A program made the translations under genes and the position numbers. Below the pieces are notes generated by a model, which was not told the DNA's origin, searched no databases, and saw nothing but the letters and a program-made list of their open reading frames with translations. DNA of 33,524 nucleotides from Streptomyces sp. LS1784 (GTDB taxonomy: Bacteria; Actinomycetota; Actinomycetes; Streptomycetales; Streptomycetaceae), in contig NZ_JAHSQD010000031.1 in the NCBI RefSeq assembly GCF_020103755.1, forward strand, positions 1 through 33,524, read 5' to 3'. Positions within the stretch are counted from its first letter, which is position 1. Each line of letters starts with the position of its first letter. Shown in pieces: positions 24,184-31,422 of the stretch.

Positions 24184-24380
24184 GCGAAACGCGGAAGGGT
24201 CCGGCACCTGTGTAGGTGCCGGACCCTTCCGGTTGTGGAGCGCCAGGCCCGGGTTGCACGGACTCTTCCTACTGAAAGTAGGACGTGCTCTGGTAGCACC
24301 GCTGACGCCTGGCGAGGACTCATGTTCCTCGCGACATCAGGAATATTAGCAGCTCAGTGCCGGTGCGCCGAATCGTGGCC
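24184..24380. repeat. Direct repeat of about 195 bp, copy 3
   Basis: Third copy, 1447 bp after copy 2, differing from it at only a few positions (for example CCTGGCGAGG for CCTGACGAGG). Hairpin arms are at 24192-24208 and 24215-24231. Its far end overlaps the last nine codons of the Imm49 gene, whose stop is at 24354-24356, so the repeat unit includes the 3' end of an immunity gene plus the downstream RNA-like segment. Confidence 0.95.
24190..24337 (-). ncRNA. Candidate structured small RNA, copy 3, downstream of imm49
   Basis: Minus strand: -10 TAATAT at 24348-24343, six bases past the Imm49 stop, start near 24337, then CGAGGA/TCCTCG, GTGCT/AGCAC and CCTAC/GTAGG hairpins and a perfect 17-bp stem (24231-24192). 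It could be an independent RNA or a structured 3' untranslated region ending in the Imm49 terminator. Confidence 0.45.
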
Positions 24381-25943
24381 CCGAAGCAGTCGGGCCGGGA
24401 GGTACGGGGACTCGACGCGGACGGTCCAACCGCGGTGGCGGCGGGCGTGGCAGGCGAGGGCCAGGACGTCGAGGTTGAGCGGGGCGGTGGGCTCGGTGGC
24501 CCGGTCGGCGACGCGGTGGTGGTCGCGGTGGGCGGTCAGGGCGTCGAGGAGGGCGAGGTTGAAGCCGGCCTCGTCGCCGTCGACGAGCTGGGAGAGCAGG
24601 GCGACCGGCGCCGGGAAGAAGCCCCACTCCTGGGCGCGTGCGGCTTCGAGCCGGGCCTTCTCGACGGCGGGGCGGGCGTCGATGCCGCGGAGGTGGTCGT
24701 GCAGGGCGAGGCGGTAGGCCGCGTACACGGAACGGTCGCCGGTGGAGTGGGTGGGGCTGGCGAGGAGGAGTGGGGCGAGGTCGTCCTGGTTGCCGGTGAT
24801 CAGGGCGAGGCTCACGGCGAGCTGCCAGTGGCCGGGGCCGGTGTCGTCGTCGCGGGTGGCGGGGAAGTGCACGGTCCGGCCGGCCAGGGTGACGGCGACG
24901 ATGCTGCCTGGGTCGGCGAGGGCGATCCGGGAGAGCGCGGAGCCGATCTCGGAGGCCAGACGGAGGTCGGCGAGCTGGGTGTCGGTGATGTCGTCGGCGT
25001 GTGAGGCGCGGGCGCGGAACAGGCGGACCTGTTGCCCGAAGGCGTGGGCGAGGCTGGAGACGGGGTAGCCGTCGTCGGGCTCGGGGGCGATCGCCCGCCG
25101 GATGCCGCGCTCGTAGTGGGCCTCGCTGTCCGGGTGGAGGGGGAGCGGCGGGGTCGGACGATCAAGCCGGACGGGCCAGGTGAGGTCCTCGGGGAGACGT
25201 TCGGTTGTGGCGAAGCCGGTGACGAGGGAGTGGGGGAGGTAGTCGCTCTCGACGGCGGGGAGCCAGCCGTGGGCGCGGTGGGCCAGGGCGGAGAGGGCGA
25301 GCGGGAGGAGGGGGAGAAGGGTGCGGGGGCGGGTGCCGTCCGTGCGGTCGAGGAGGCCGAGGACGGCGGCGTCGAAGGCGGCGCGGTCGCGGATGGCGAG
25401 AGCGTGGAGGGCGCGAAGGGCGGGGTCGTCACCGGCGTTCGAGGGAGTGTCGATGCGGGTGAGGAAGTGGGAGAGGAGAGCAGTGGCGAGGTCGGAGGAG
25501 GAGGCGAGGGCCTGCCAGGTGAAGATGAAGGCTTCGGCGTGGCGGTCGAACGTGTCGGTGAGGACGGCGAGGCAGAAGGCGTTGACCCACCGGTGGGCGG
25601 TGAGGGGGGTGGGGGTGTCCGCGGCCTCGGGGTCGTAGCTCATCCCGATGTTGACGTAGTCGAGGAAGACGGAGAAGCGCTCGCGGGGGTAGTAGGCGGC
25701 GAAGGAGACGGCGCCGGCGGCGGCTTCGGCGGCGTTGCGCAGGAGGGCCCTGGCCTCGGGGGAGGAGAGCTCGGGGGAGGTGACGGAGAGGGCGCCGAGC
25801 TGGTCGAGGAAGGCGTCGGAGATGAGCTGCCACTCGGTGGCGGTCATCAGGCCGGCGCGGGAGTCGGAGTGGACTTGGCGACCGATGCGGTCGGAGAAGT
25901 CGTCGAGGGCTGGGGTGGCTACCTGGTGGCGCTCTATCCGCAT
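24354..25943 (-). CDS. Imm49 family immunity protein
   Basis: Large immunity protein of polymorphic toxin systems, 529 aa, cytoplasmic and helical. The start MRIERHQV, the block AAAGAVSFAAYYPRERFSVF followed by LDYVNIGMSYDP, the middle LLPLLPLALSALAHR, the GPGHWQLAVSLALITG segment, and LLSQLVDGDEAGFNLAL near the C-terminus are characteristic of Imm49. It would bind and neutralise a cognate secreted toxin; no toxin gene lies nearby, so it may be an orphan that protects against other strains. The ATG at 25943 is chosen because longer frames run through the upstream terminator. The last codons and stop lie within repeat 3. Confidence 0.9.
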   Translation of the reverse strand: MRIERHQVATPALDDFSDRIGRQVHSDSRAGLMTATEWQLISDAFLDQLGALSVTSPELSSPEARALLRNAAEAAAGAVSFAAYYPRERFSVFLDYVNIGMSYDPEAADTPTPLTAHRWVNAFCLAVLTDTFDRHAEAFIFTWQALASSSDLATALLSHFLTRIDTPSNAGDDPALRALHALAIRDRAAFDAAVLGLLDRTDGTRPRTLLPLLPLALSALAHRAHGWLPAVESDYLPHSLVTGFATTERLPEDLTWPVRLDRPTPPLPLHPDSEAHYERGIRRAIAPEPDDGYPVSSLAHAFGQQVRLFRARASHADDITDTQLADLRLASEIGSALSRIALADPGSIVAVTLAGRTVHFPATRDDDTGPGHWQLAVSLALITGNQDDLAPLLLASPTHSTGDRSVYAAYRLALHDHLRGIDARPAVEKARLEAARAQEWGFFPAPVALLSQLVDGDEAGFNLALLDALTAHRDHHRVADRATEPTAPLNLDVLALACHARRHRGWTVRVESPYLPARLLRGHDSAHRH

Positions 25944-25956
25944 GGGGACGATTGAA

Positions 25957-25989
25957 GCACCGGCCGGGGACGGGGGACCCGGCCGGTGC
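25957..25989 (-). terminator. Terminator of the XRE-DUF397 operon
   Basis: A perfect 12-bp stem (GCACCGGCCGGG with CCCGGCCGGTGC) and 9-nt loop lie 11 bp past the DUF397 stop and 13 bp before the Imm49 start, separating the two minus-strand units. Confidence 0.75.
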
Positions 25990-25999
25990 AGCGGGGGAG

Positions 26000-26185
26000 T
26001 CAGACGTCGAACTCGCCCTGGCGGATGGCGGCTACGAGGTCGCGCCATTCGTCGGGGGTGAGTTGGGCGATGGCTTCGGGCAGGAGACTGCTGCGGACGT
26101 AGACGGCGTCGGAGGTCACGGCAACCTCGGGGCAGTTATTCGAGTTGGCGCACGACGCCGGGCGTGTCCAGGCGAGAATCTTCAC
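26000..26185 (-). CDS. DUF397 small protein (whiJ-locus type)
   Basis: Short DUF397 protein, 61 aa. The domain is complete: WTRPASCANSNNCPEVAV, then VYVRSSLLPE and the closing LTPDEWRDLVAAIRQGEFD. The GTG at 26185 uses AAGGAG at 26200-26195, which is inside the 3' end of the regulator gene three bases upstream. DUF397 proteins accompany XRE/DUF5753 regulators in many copies per streptomycete genome (whiJ-like loci) and are thought to modulate the regulator; the mechanism is not settled. Confidence 0.92.
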   Translation of the reverse strand: MKILAWTRPASCANSNNCPEVAVTSDAVYVRSSLLPEAIAQLTPDEWRDLVAAIRQGEFDV

Positions 26186-26188
26186 GAT

Positions 26189-27040
26189 CTATATCTCCTT
26201 CTTGATCTTCGCGATCAGGTCGCGAGAACCTTCAACCGAAAGAGACCGATCAGTCATCCGCTCGATGATGCCGCGGTACGTGTTCAGATGCTCTGTCGTG
26301 TGGAGGAAGATCGGCCCATCGACCGAGTCGTATTGGACCGTGTCGAGACGAGGGACGGGGCCCTTTGCGTAGATGATGGCCTGGCCGGACCCCATGAAGC
26401 CGCCCGAATCGAACGTGACGACTCGAAGTGTCACGTGAGGGCGCTGAGATAGCTCCAGCATCCAGTCCAACTGTTCCCGAGTGACGTCACGGCCGCCGAA
26501 CTGCGCGTGCAGGGCAGCCTCGTAGACGATCGCCGTGTAGGGATGGGCCCCTTCCGCCATCAGCGTCTGCGATCGACGCAAGCGTTGTTCGACTCGTGTC
26601 TCGACGACGCGCGGAGTCAGCGGCGACTGGGCGCACTGAAAGATCGCGCGGCAGTATCGCTCCGACTGCATCGGCCCCGGCAGATGGCAGATCTGGTACG
26701 ACTGCATGCCCATCGAGTAGTGCTCAAGCTCGCAGATGTCGAGAAATCCCTGCGGAACAAAGCCGCGATACTCGTCCCACCACCCCTTGTGCCGTTCCTC
26801 GGCCATAGCCGCGAGAGCTGCGACGTACTCGGAGTCAGCCTCTCCGAAGGCTTCCGCGAGCGCCCGGACGCGCTCCGCCGTGATGGGGTAGTTCCCCTTC
26901 TCGACCTGCGTGATCTTCGTCCGATCGAGGCTGAACACGGCAGCAGCTTGGGCAGTTGTCTGCTTGGCGCTGTCTCGCATCTTCCGCAGCTCGATGCCCA
27001 ATCGCTCCTGCCTGGCCGATGGGGTTGTACGTGGTGGCAT
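26189..27040 (-). CDS. XRE family regulator with DUF5753 domain (WhiJ-like)
   Basis: DNA-binding regulator, 283 aa. The N-terminal helix-turn-helix (about residues 9-62) reads LRKMRDSAKQTTAQAAAVF, then LDRTKITQVEKGNYPI. The DUF5753 domain fills about 90-275, with YQICHLPGPMQSERYCRAIF and LRVVTFDSGGFMGSGQAII. It is followed after three bases by DUF397 and is divergent from an RsbW-like ATPase, the same gene trio as in whiJ/abaA-type loci of Streptomyces that influence sporulation and antibiotic production. The ATG at 27040 lacks a clear ribosome site. Codon use is slightly less biased than in neighbours. Confidence 0.92.
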   Translation of the reverse strand: MPPRTTPSARQERLGIELRKMRDSAKQTTAQAAAVFSLDRTKITQVEKGNYPITAERVRALAEAFGEADSEYVAALAAMAEERHKGWWDEYRGFVPQGFLDICELEHYSMGMQSYQICHLPGPMQSERYCRAIFQCAQSPLTPRVVETRVEQRLRRSQTLMAEGAHPYTAIVYEAALHAQFGGRDVTREQLDWMLELSQRPHVTLRVVTFDSGGFMGSGQAIIYAKGPVPRLDTVQYDSVDGPIFLHTTEHLNTYRGIIERMTDRSLSVEGSRDLIAKIKKEI

Positions 27041-27266
27041 GGCCCAAGCATCTACGCCGTATCGCCAACAGTCCAGCGACCACCAGTGGACCATGTTTCC
27101 GGATCTGGTGGCACATGTGAGCCTTCATGCCCTACAGTCTGTGATGCACCGATCACCGAACGGATCGTCAGTAACGCCGCTCGGGCACCGAAGAACACCC
27201 ATGTCCAGTGGGTTCGTTCACGGCGACGCATCCGCCGGTCTCACCCTTTCCCCTTCGGGAGACACT

Positions 27267-27629
27267 GTGCGCAACCTCAACTCCCCCTCCCTCACCCTCT
27301 CCCGCGACGCCCTCCGCGACGGGATGACCAGCGCGGGCTGGCCGCCCTCCCTCATCGCGGACGCCGAACTCGCCATGGTCGAACTCATTGTCAACGCCTG
27401 GCGGCACGGCGGGACGACCTCCCCGGTCATCCTGATCCACCACCGCGCGAACACCCTCCGGGTCGCCGTCTCCGACCGCAGCCCCCTCCTCCCGGAGCAG
27501 GCCCCCCTCTCCCTTCTCTCCGAGACCGGCCGGGGCCTCCAGCTCGTCGCCGGCCTCACCCACCGCTGGGGCGTCGACCCCCAACAGCTCGGCAAAACGG
27601 TCTGGTTCGAGCTGGACGGTGCCGCGTGA
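27267..27629 (+). CDS. RsbW-like ATPase (HATPase_c_2), AbaA/anti-sigma type
   Basis: Single GHKL ATPase domain, 120 aa. The N-box ELIVNAWRHGG is at about residues 39-49 and a G-box GRGLQLV at about 88-94, as in anti-sigma-factor kinases of the RsbW group; streptomycetes carry dozens. The GTG at 27267 has GGGAG 5 nt upstream; an in-frame ATG at 27201 would give a longer N-terminus but has no ribosome site. Its partner could be a sigma factor or an anti-sigma antagonist, neither of which is in this window. It overlaps the next gene (GTGA) and is divergent from the XRE regulator. Confidence 0.85.
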   Translation: MRNLNSPSLTLSRDALRDGMTSAGWPPSLIADAELAMVELIVNAWRHGGTTSPVILIHHRANTLRVAVSDRSPLLPEQAPLSLLSETGRGLQLVAGLTHRWGVDPQQLGKTVWFELDGAA

Positions 27630-27889
27630 GCGCCCACCACCCCATCCACCCCGCCGACCCGGCCCTGCTCCACCTCACCTCGCGCCAGGTCGCCGAACTG
27701 ATCGTCGAACTCCGCACCGAAGGCCGCGAGTTCGGCCTCCTCTGGCCCTCCGCCACCCCGGGTGACACCAACCTCCACGGCCGTCGCCTGATCGACGTCG
27801 GCAACATCCCGGCCAGCACCCTGATCAACCTCCTCGCGCTCATCCGCGAGTTCCGGCGCAACCGCGACGCCCAGCACCGGGCGGAGTGA
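27626..27889 (+). CDS. Small hypothetical protein coupled to RsbW-like ATPase
   Basis: Protein of 87 aa that I cannot assign. It is hydrophilic with a helical C-terminus (STLINLLALIREFRRN) and no signal or membrane segment. The GTG at 27626 overlaps the stop of the ATPase gene, so translation is coupled; a functional pairing with the ATPase is likely. Third codon positions are strongly G/C, supporting a real gene. Confidence 0.75.
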   Translation: MSAHHPIHPADPALLHLTSRQVAELIVELRTEGREFGLLWPSATPGDTNLHGRRLIDVGNIPASTLINLLALIREFRRNRDAQHRAE

Positions 27890-27931
27890 CGACACCTTCC
27901 CGGATCAGCCCGGCTCTGTGATTCTGTTCGG

Positions 27932-28318
27932 ATGCTGCTCCCCGACGCCGCCTCGCAGGCCCACCTGATCGAAGTCGTCCGGATCGCCGACCCGAGGAGC
28001 GCCTACGGTTCGGACTCCGTAACCGGCGAGACTCTCGCCGTCTGGGAGACGGAGCACCTCCGGTCCGCCCTCGACCTGATCGGCGGGCTGCCGGAAGGCG
28101 AACTGCGGCGCTGCTTCGAGCCCGGCTACGGCATCCGAGCCCATGCCCCCGACGGGCTCCTCCTCGAAATCTCCTTCTGCTTCAGCTGCCACGGCGCCTG
28201 GCTGGCAGGCCCCGGAGTGCCGGCCGACCTCCGGGGCATGCAGAGCTTCGATGCCGACAGCCCGCCCGCCCGCGAGCTGCTCGACCGCTTCCGCGCGTCC
28301 GCCGCCGCTCCGGCGTGA
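27932..28318 (+). CDS. Hypothetical protein, 128 aa
   Basis: Uncharacterised soluble protein. It carries a CFSCHGAW motif near residue 88 on a predicted beta-strand, followed by a loop and a C-terminal helix PPARELLDRFRAS. The two cysteines are CxxC-spaced by this motif (C-F-S-C), so metal binding or redox activity is possible but unproven. The ATG at 27932 lies 42 bp after the preceding stop. It may be an immunity-type or lineage-specific protein; no family recognised. Confidence 0.72.
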   Translation: MLLPDAASQAHLIEVVRIADPRSAYGSDSVTGETLAVWETEHLRSALDLIGGLPEGELRRCFEPGYGIRAHAPDGLLLEISFCFSCHGAWLAGPGVPADLRGMQSFDADSPPARELLDRFRASAAAPA

Positions 28319-28361
28319 CGCCTCATCCCTGACCGGACCGACCGCAACCCCAGGAGTCGCC

Positions 28362-29183
28362 ATGCCCGCACCGCAACAGCCCGACGACCCGTACGCGGCG
28401 AGCGGCGTCGTGGGCCCCTCCCCCGAAGGGGCCGCCCTGCCGCTGCCGCCGGTGTTCGACTCGGTGGAGGAGGAGCGCCAGTACCGCAAGGAGCAACTGG
28501 CGGCGGGCTTCCGCCTGTTCGGCCGGTTCGGCTTCTCCGAGGGCGTCGCCGGGCACATCACCGCCCGCGACCCGGAGAACCCGAACTGGTTCTGGGTGAA
28601 CCCGTTCGGCATGAGCTTCAGCCAGATCAAGGCCTCCGACCTGGTCCTGGTCGACCACGACGGCACCCTGCTGCACGGCAGCCGGCCGGTGAACCGGGCG
28701 GCGTTCGCGATCCACTCCCAGGTGCACGCGGCCCGCCCGGACGCGATCGCCGCCGCGCACTCGCACTCGCTCCACGGCAAGGCCTTCTCCAGCCTCGGCA
28801 TCCCGCTCGACCCGATCACCCAGGACGCCTGCGCCTTCTTCGAGGACCACGGGCTGTACAGCGACTACCGGGGCGTCGTGACCGAGACCGAGGAGGGCAA
28901 GCGGGTGGCCGCCGCGTTGGCGGGTCACAAGGCCGTGATCCTCCAGAACCACGGCCTGCTGACGGTCGGCCAGTCGGTCGCCGAGGCGGTCTGGTGGTTC
29001 GTCACGATGGAGCGGTCCTGCCAGGCACAGCTGCTCGCGATGGCCGCCGGCACCCCGAAGCCGATCGACCGGGAGACCGCCCTGATCACCCGCGGCCAGA
29101 TCGGGACCCCGCTGGCCGGCTGGTTCCAGGCCCGCCCGCTGTGGGACCAGATCACCGTCTCCGACCCCGATCTCTTCGACTGA
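28362..29183 (+). CDS. Class II aldolase/adducin family protein
   Basis: Zinc-dependent aldolase-fold protein, 273 aa. The metal ligands are visible as AHSHSLHG (about residues 130-137) and QNHGLLTVG (about 196-204); the substrate loop GHITARDPENPNWFWVNPFG is typical. Members act on phosphorylated or free sugars, or serve as decarboxylase-like enzymes, so the substrate is open. ATG at 28362 has CAGGAG 5 nt upstream. The next gene, 48 bp on, is a ketopantoate-reductase-like dehydrogenase, which suggests a short catabolic or biosynthetic pair. Confidence 0.9.
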   Translation: MPAPQQPDDPYAASGVVGPSPEGAALPLPPVFDSVEEERQYRKEQLAAGFRLFGRFGFSEGVAGHITARDPENPNWFWVNPFGMSFSQIKASDLVLVDHDGTLLHGSRPVNRAAFAIHSQVHAARPDAIAAAHSHSLHGKAFSSLGIPLDPITQDACAFFEDHGLYSDYRGVVTETEEGKRVAAALAGHKAVILQNHGLLTVGQSVAEAVWWFVTMERSCQAQLLAMAAGTPKPIDRETALITRGQIGTPLAGWFQARPLWDQITVSDPDLFD

Positions 29184-29231
29184 CCGGCCCCGTACTCCAC
29201 GCCCCTTCCGCCCTCGCCCCGGAGCCATCCC

Positions 29232-30266
29232 GTGTCCACCACTCCCGCCCGGAGCAAGCTCCGGATCACCGTGTTCGGCGCCGGATCCATCGGCTGCCAC
29301 CTCGGCGGCATGCTCGCCTCGACCGCCGAGGTGACCCTGATCGGCCGGCCGGCGGCGATGGCGGCGATCGACGCGGACGGGCTGACCCTCACCGGCCCGG
29401 GCGAGGCCCGCCGCGAGGTGCGGGACGTGACCGCCGCCGCCGACGCGAAGGCCGCGGCCGGCGCCGACTGCGTCCTGGTCACGGTGAAGTCCGCCGACAC
29501 CGCGACCGCCGCCCGGGAACTCGCCCCGTACCTCGGCCCCGACACGGTGGTGGTGAGCTTCCAGAACGGCCTGCGCAACCCTGCGGTCCTCGCGGCCGCG
29601 CTGCCGTCCCACCGGGTGCTGGCCGGCATGGTCCCGTACAACGTGGTGCGGACCGGCCCCGCCGCCTTCCACCAGGGCAGCGGCGGGTCGCTGATGCTGG
29701 CCGCCGGGGAGGGCGCGGACGCCCTCGCCGACGCGGCCCGGGCGAGCGGCCTGCAACTGGAACTGCGGTCGGACATGCCGGCCGTCCAGGCGGCGAAGCT
29801 GCTGATGAACCTCAACAACGCGGTCAACGCGCTCTCCGGCCTGCCGCTGCGCGAGCAGGTCGGGCAGCGGGCGTACCGGCTGTGCGTGGCGCGCTGCCAG
29901 CGGGAGGCGCTGGCGGCGTTCCGGGCCGCCGGAATCGCGCCGGCGCGGCTCGGCCCGGTGGCATCGGGGCTGATGCCACGGGTGCTCGGCCTGCCGGACG
30001 TCCTGTTCCAGCGGCTGGCCGGGGCCGGCCTGCGGATCGACGCCACCGCCCGCTCCTCGATGTGGGAGGACCTCCAACGCGGACGCCCCACCGAGATCGA
30101 CTCGCTCCAGGGCGAGATCGTCGCCCTCGCCGAACGCCACGGCCTCACCGCCCCCGCCAACGCCCGCCTCGTCACCCTCGTCCGCGAAGCCGAGGCGGCC
30201 GCCCCCGGTGCCGCCCCCGCCTGGGCCGGCCCCGCCCTCCTTGTCGAACTCGCCGCAGCCGGCTGA
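29232..30266 (+). CDS. 2-dehydropantoate 2-reductase family protein (ApbA/PanE)
   Basis: NADPH-dependent reductase, 344 aa. The Rossmann start VFGAGSIGCHLGG is at residues 14-26. The catalytic Lys sits in QAAKLLMNLNNAVNALSG (about 188-205), and SSMWEDLQRGRPTEIDSL (about 276-293) carries the substrate-binding Ser and Asp. Length fits the family. Classical PanE makes pantoate for coenzyme A, but pairing with a class II aldolase-like gene rather than pan genes suggests another 2-keto acid. GTG start at 29232 with GGAG 7 nt upstream. Converges with the SUKH gene only 18 bp away. Confidence 0.9.
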   Translation: MSTTPARSKLRITVFGAGSIGCHLGGMLASTAEVTLIGRPAAMAAIDADGLTLTGPGEARREVRDVTAAADAKAAAGADCVLVTVKSADTATAARELAPYLGPDTVVVSFQNGLRNPAVLAAALPSHRVLAGMVPYNVVRTGPAAFHQGSGGSLMLAAGEGADALADAARASGLQLELRSDMPAVQAAKLLMNLNNAVNALSGLPLREQVGQRAYRLCVARCQREALAAFRAAGIAPARLGPVASGLMPRVLGLPDVLFQRLAGAGLRIDATARSSMWEDLQRGRPTEIDSLQGEIVALAERHGLTAPANARLVTLVREAEAAAPGAAPAWAGPALLVELAAAG

Positions 30267-30284
30267 CAGTCGGCCCGGCCGTGG

Positions 30285-30803
30285 CTAGGCCAGCGGCCGG
30301 TAGAACGGGCGGTCCGGGGCGAAGTTGTGGGAGTGGACCGTGACGTCCTCGCCCTTGAGGTACGCCAGCATCCAGTCGCCGAACGTCGACTCGTAGGACA
30401 CGAACTCCAGGGTGTCCGTCTCCAGTACGCCCACGCCCCACGGTGCCGACGGCTCGTCGGGCACCCGCAGGAAGACGAACTCGCCCGTGGTGGCCGTGGC
30501 GATCGGCAGCAGCTCGCCGGGGCCCGACCCTGCCGGGGCGGGAAGGAACTCCGCTTCGTCCTCGTCGCGCCAGAGTTCGAGCGACTCCTTGATCTTCTCG
30601 CCCAGGTTCCTGATCGGATGGCCGGGGTGTTCCAGGTACAGCTGGCTGTTGATCTCCACCGGACCGTAGGCGTCGGTGAAGTCCCGGAAGTCGGCGGGGA
30701 GGGCGACCCCGAGTTCCTGCTCCAGCCGCACCCAGGCAGTGGGATCGGACCAGTTGAAACGGGGTTCTCCCAGCAGTGCCTTGAGATCCTCGAACGTCGC
30801 CAT
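30285..30803 (-). CDS. SMI1/KNR4 (SUKH) family protein
   Basis: SUKH-fold protein, 172 aa. It shows the family start WVRLEQELGVALPADFRDFTDAYG (about 24-47 in pieces: LEQELGVALPADF and YGPVEIN) and a later conserved block GEFVFLRVPDEPSAPWGV. SUKH proteins are widespread immunity proteins of polymorphic toxins and, in some lineages, general interaction modules. No toxin is adjacent. The ATG at 30803 has GGGGAGAGGG directly upstream. The 191 bp to the divergent NIPSNAP gene contains a perfect 15-bp palindrome. Confidence 0.9.
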   Translation of the reverse strand: MATFEDLKALLGEPRFNWSDPTAWVRLEQELGVALPADFRDFTDAYGPVEINSQLYLEHPGHPIRNLGEKIKESLELWRDEDEAEFLPAPAGSGPGELLPIATATTGEFVFLRVPDEPSAPWGVGVLETDTLEFVSYESTFGDWMLAYLKGEDVTVHSHNFAPDRPFYRPLA

Positions 30804-30871
30804 CCCTCTCCCCTTGCGTGTGGACCCGGCCGAAGGCTACGGCCCGCTGCTGACACGCGAGGGTCGGCGCC

Positions 30872-30906
30872 CGCGCGGGAAGTCGGACCGGCCGACTTCC
30901 CGCGCG
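30872..30906. promoter_or_regulatory. Perfect 15-bp palindrome between divergent SUKH and NIPSNAP genes
   Basis: Arms 30872-30886 and 30892-30906 are exactly complementary with a 5-nt centre. It lies 19 bp before TAGGCT (30926-30931), a candidate -10 for the NIPSNAP gene. With divergent genes on both sides a terminator makes little sense, so an operator is the better guess. Confidence 0.45.
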
Positions 30907-30994
30907 CGACTCTCCCGCTCCCGCGTAGGCTTCCGCCCCGACCGGGGGATGGGCCTTCGGTCTCACATGCCGTCAAGTGCCGGGAGGAATCACC

Positions 30995-31330
30995 GTGATA
31001 CTGGAACTCCGCACCTACCGTCTCAAGCCGGGCACCCGCGCCGACTTCGTCCGGGTGATGGCCGAGGAGGCCGTCCCGCTCCTCCGGGCGGCCGGGATCC
31101 GGGTCGTCGACCACGGGGCGTCGCTGGTGGACGAGGACGGACACGAGGAGGCGTACCTGATCCGGGCGTTCGACTCGATCGAGCAGCACCGCTCGCAGGA
31201 GGACGCCTTCTACGGCAGCGACGTCTGGCGGCAGGGGCCGCGCGAGGCGATCGTCTCGCGCATCGAGAGCCTGCACTCGATCGTGGTCGAGGTCGCCGAC
31301 GGCGCCGTCGAGCTGTTCAAGCGCTCCTGA
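30995..31330 (+). CDS. NIPSNAP domain protein
   Basis: Small dimeric alpha/beta-barrel (ferredoxin-like) protein, 111 aa. The family pattern is ELRTYRLKPGTRADFV at the start, then GSDVWRQGPREAIVSRIES near the end. Bacterial NIPSNAP proteins have no settled function; the fold is shared with monooxygenase-like proteins. The GTG at 30995 has GGGAGG 7 nt upstream; an earlier GTG at 30977 lies before that ribosome site and is not used. A hairpin overlaps its stop codon. Confidence 0.9.
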   Translation: MILELRTYRLKPGTRADFVRVMAEEAVPLLRAAGIRVVDHGASLVDEDGHEEAYLIRAFDSIEQHRSQEDAFYGSDVWRQGPREAIVSRIESLHSIVVEVADGAVELFKRS

Positions 31331-31357
31331 TCCCACGGCGCTTCGCCGTCCGGGATC
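31329..31357 (+). terminator. Hairpin terminator of NIPSNAP gene
   Basis: GATCCC-ACGGCG pairs with CGCCGT-CC-GGGATC around a CTT loop, one 2-nt bulge. It starts inside the stop codon. Confidence 0.6.
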
Positions 31358-31422
31358 CCGGCAGGTCTCGGGCCTGAAGCCGCCCCCGCCCCGTCCCTCT
31401 CCCCGTCCCTCTCCCCGTTCCC

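Noticed and set aside
24250..24350. Self-cleaving ribozyme in the repeat
   Set aside because: CTGATG on the minus strand recalls a hammerhead core, but the GAAA partner and the three-stem arrangement are missing.
22255..24380. CRISPR array
   Set aside because: The repeats are about 195 bp, only three, spaced 482 and 1447 bp apart, and no cas gene is present.
22255..24380. Insertion sequence or MITE
   Set aside because: The copies have no terminal inverted repeats or target-site duplications and no transposase, and their ends fit a transcription unit better.
24357..25955. Plus-strand Gly/Glu-rich frames opposite imm49
   Set aside because: Antisense shadows; the minus-strand frame matches Imm49 along its length.
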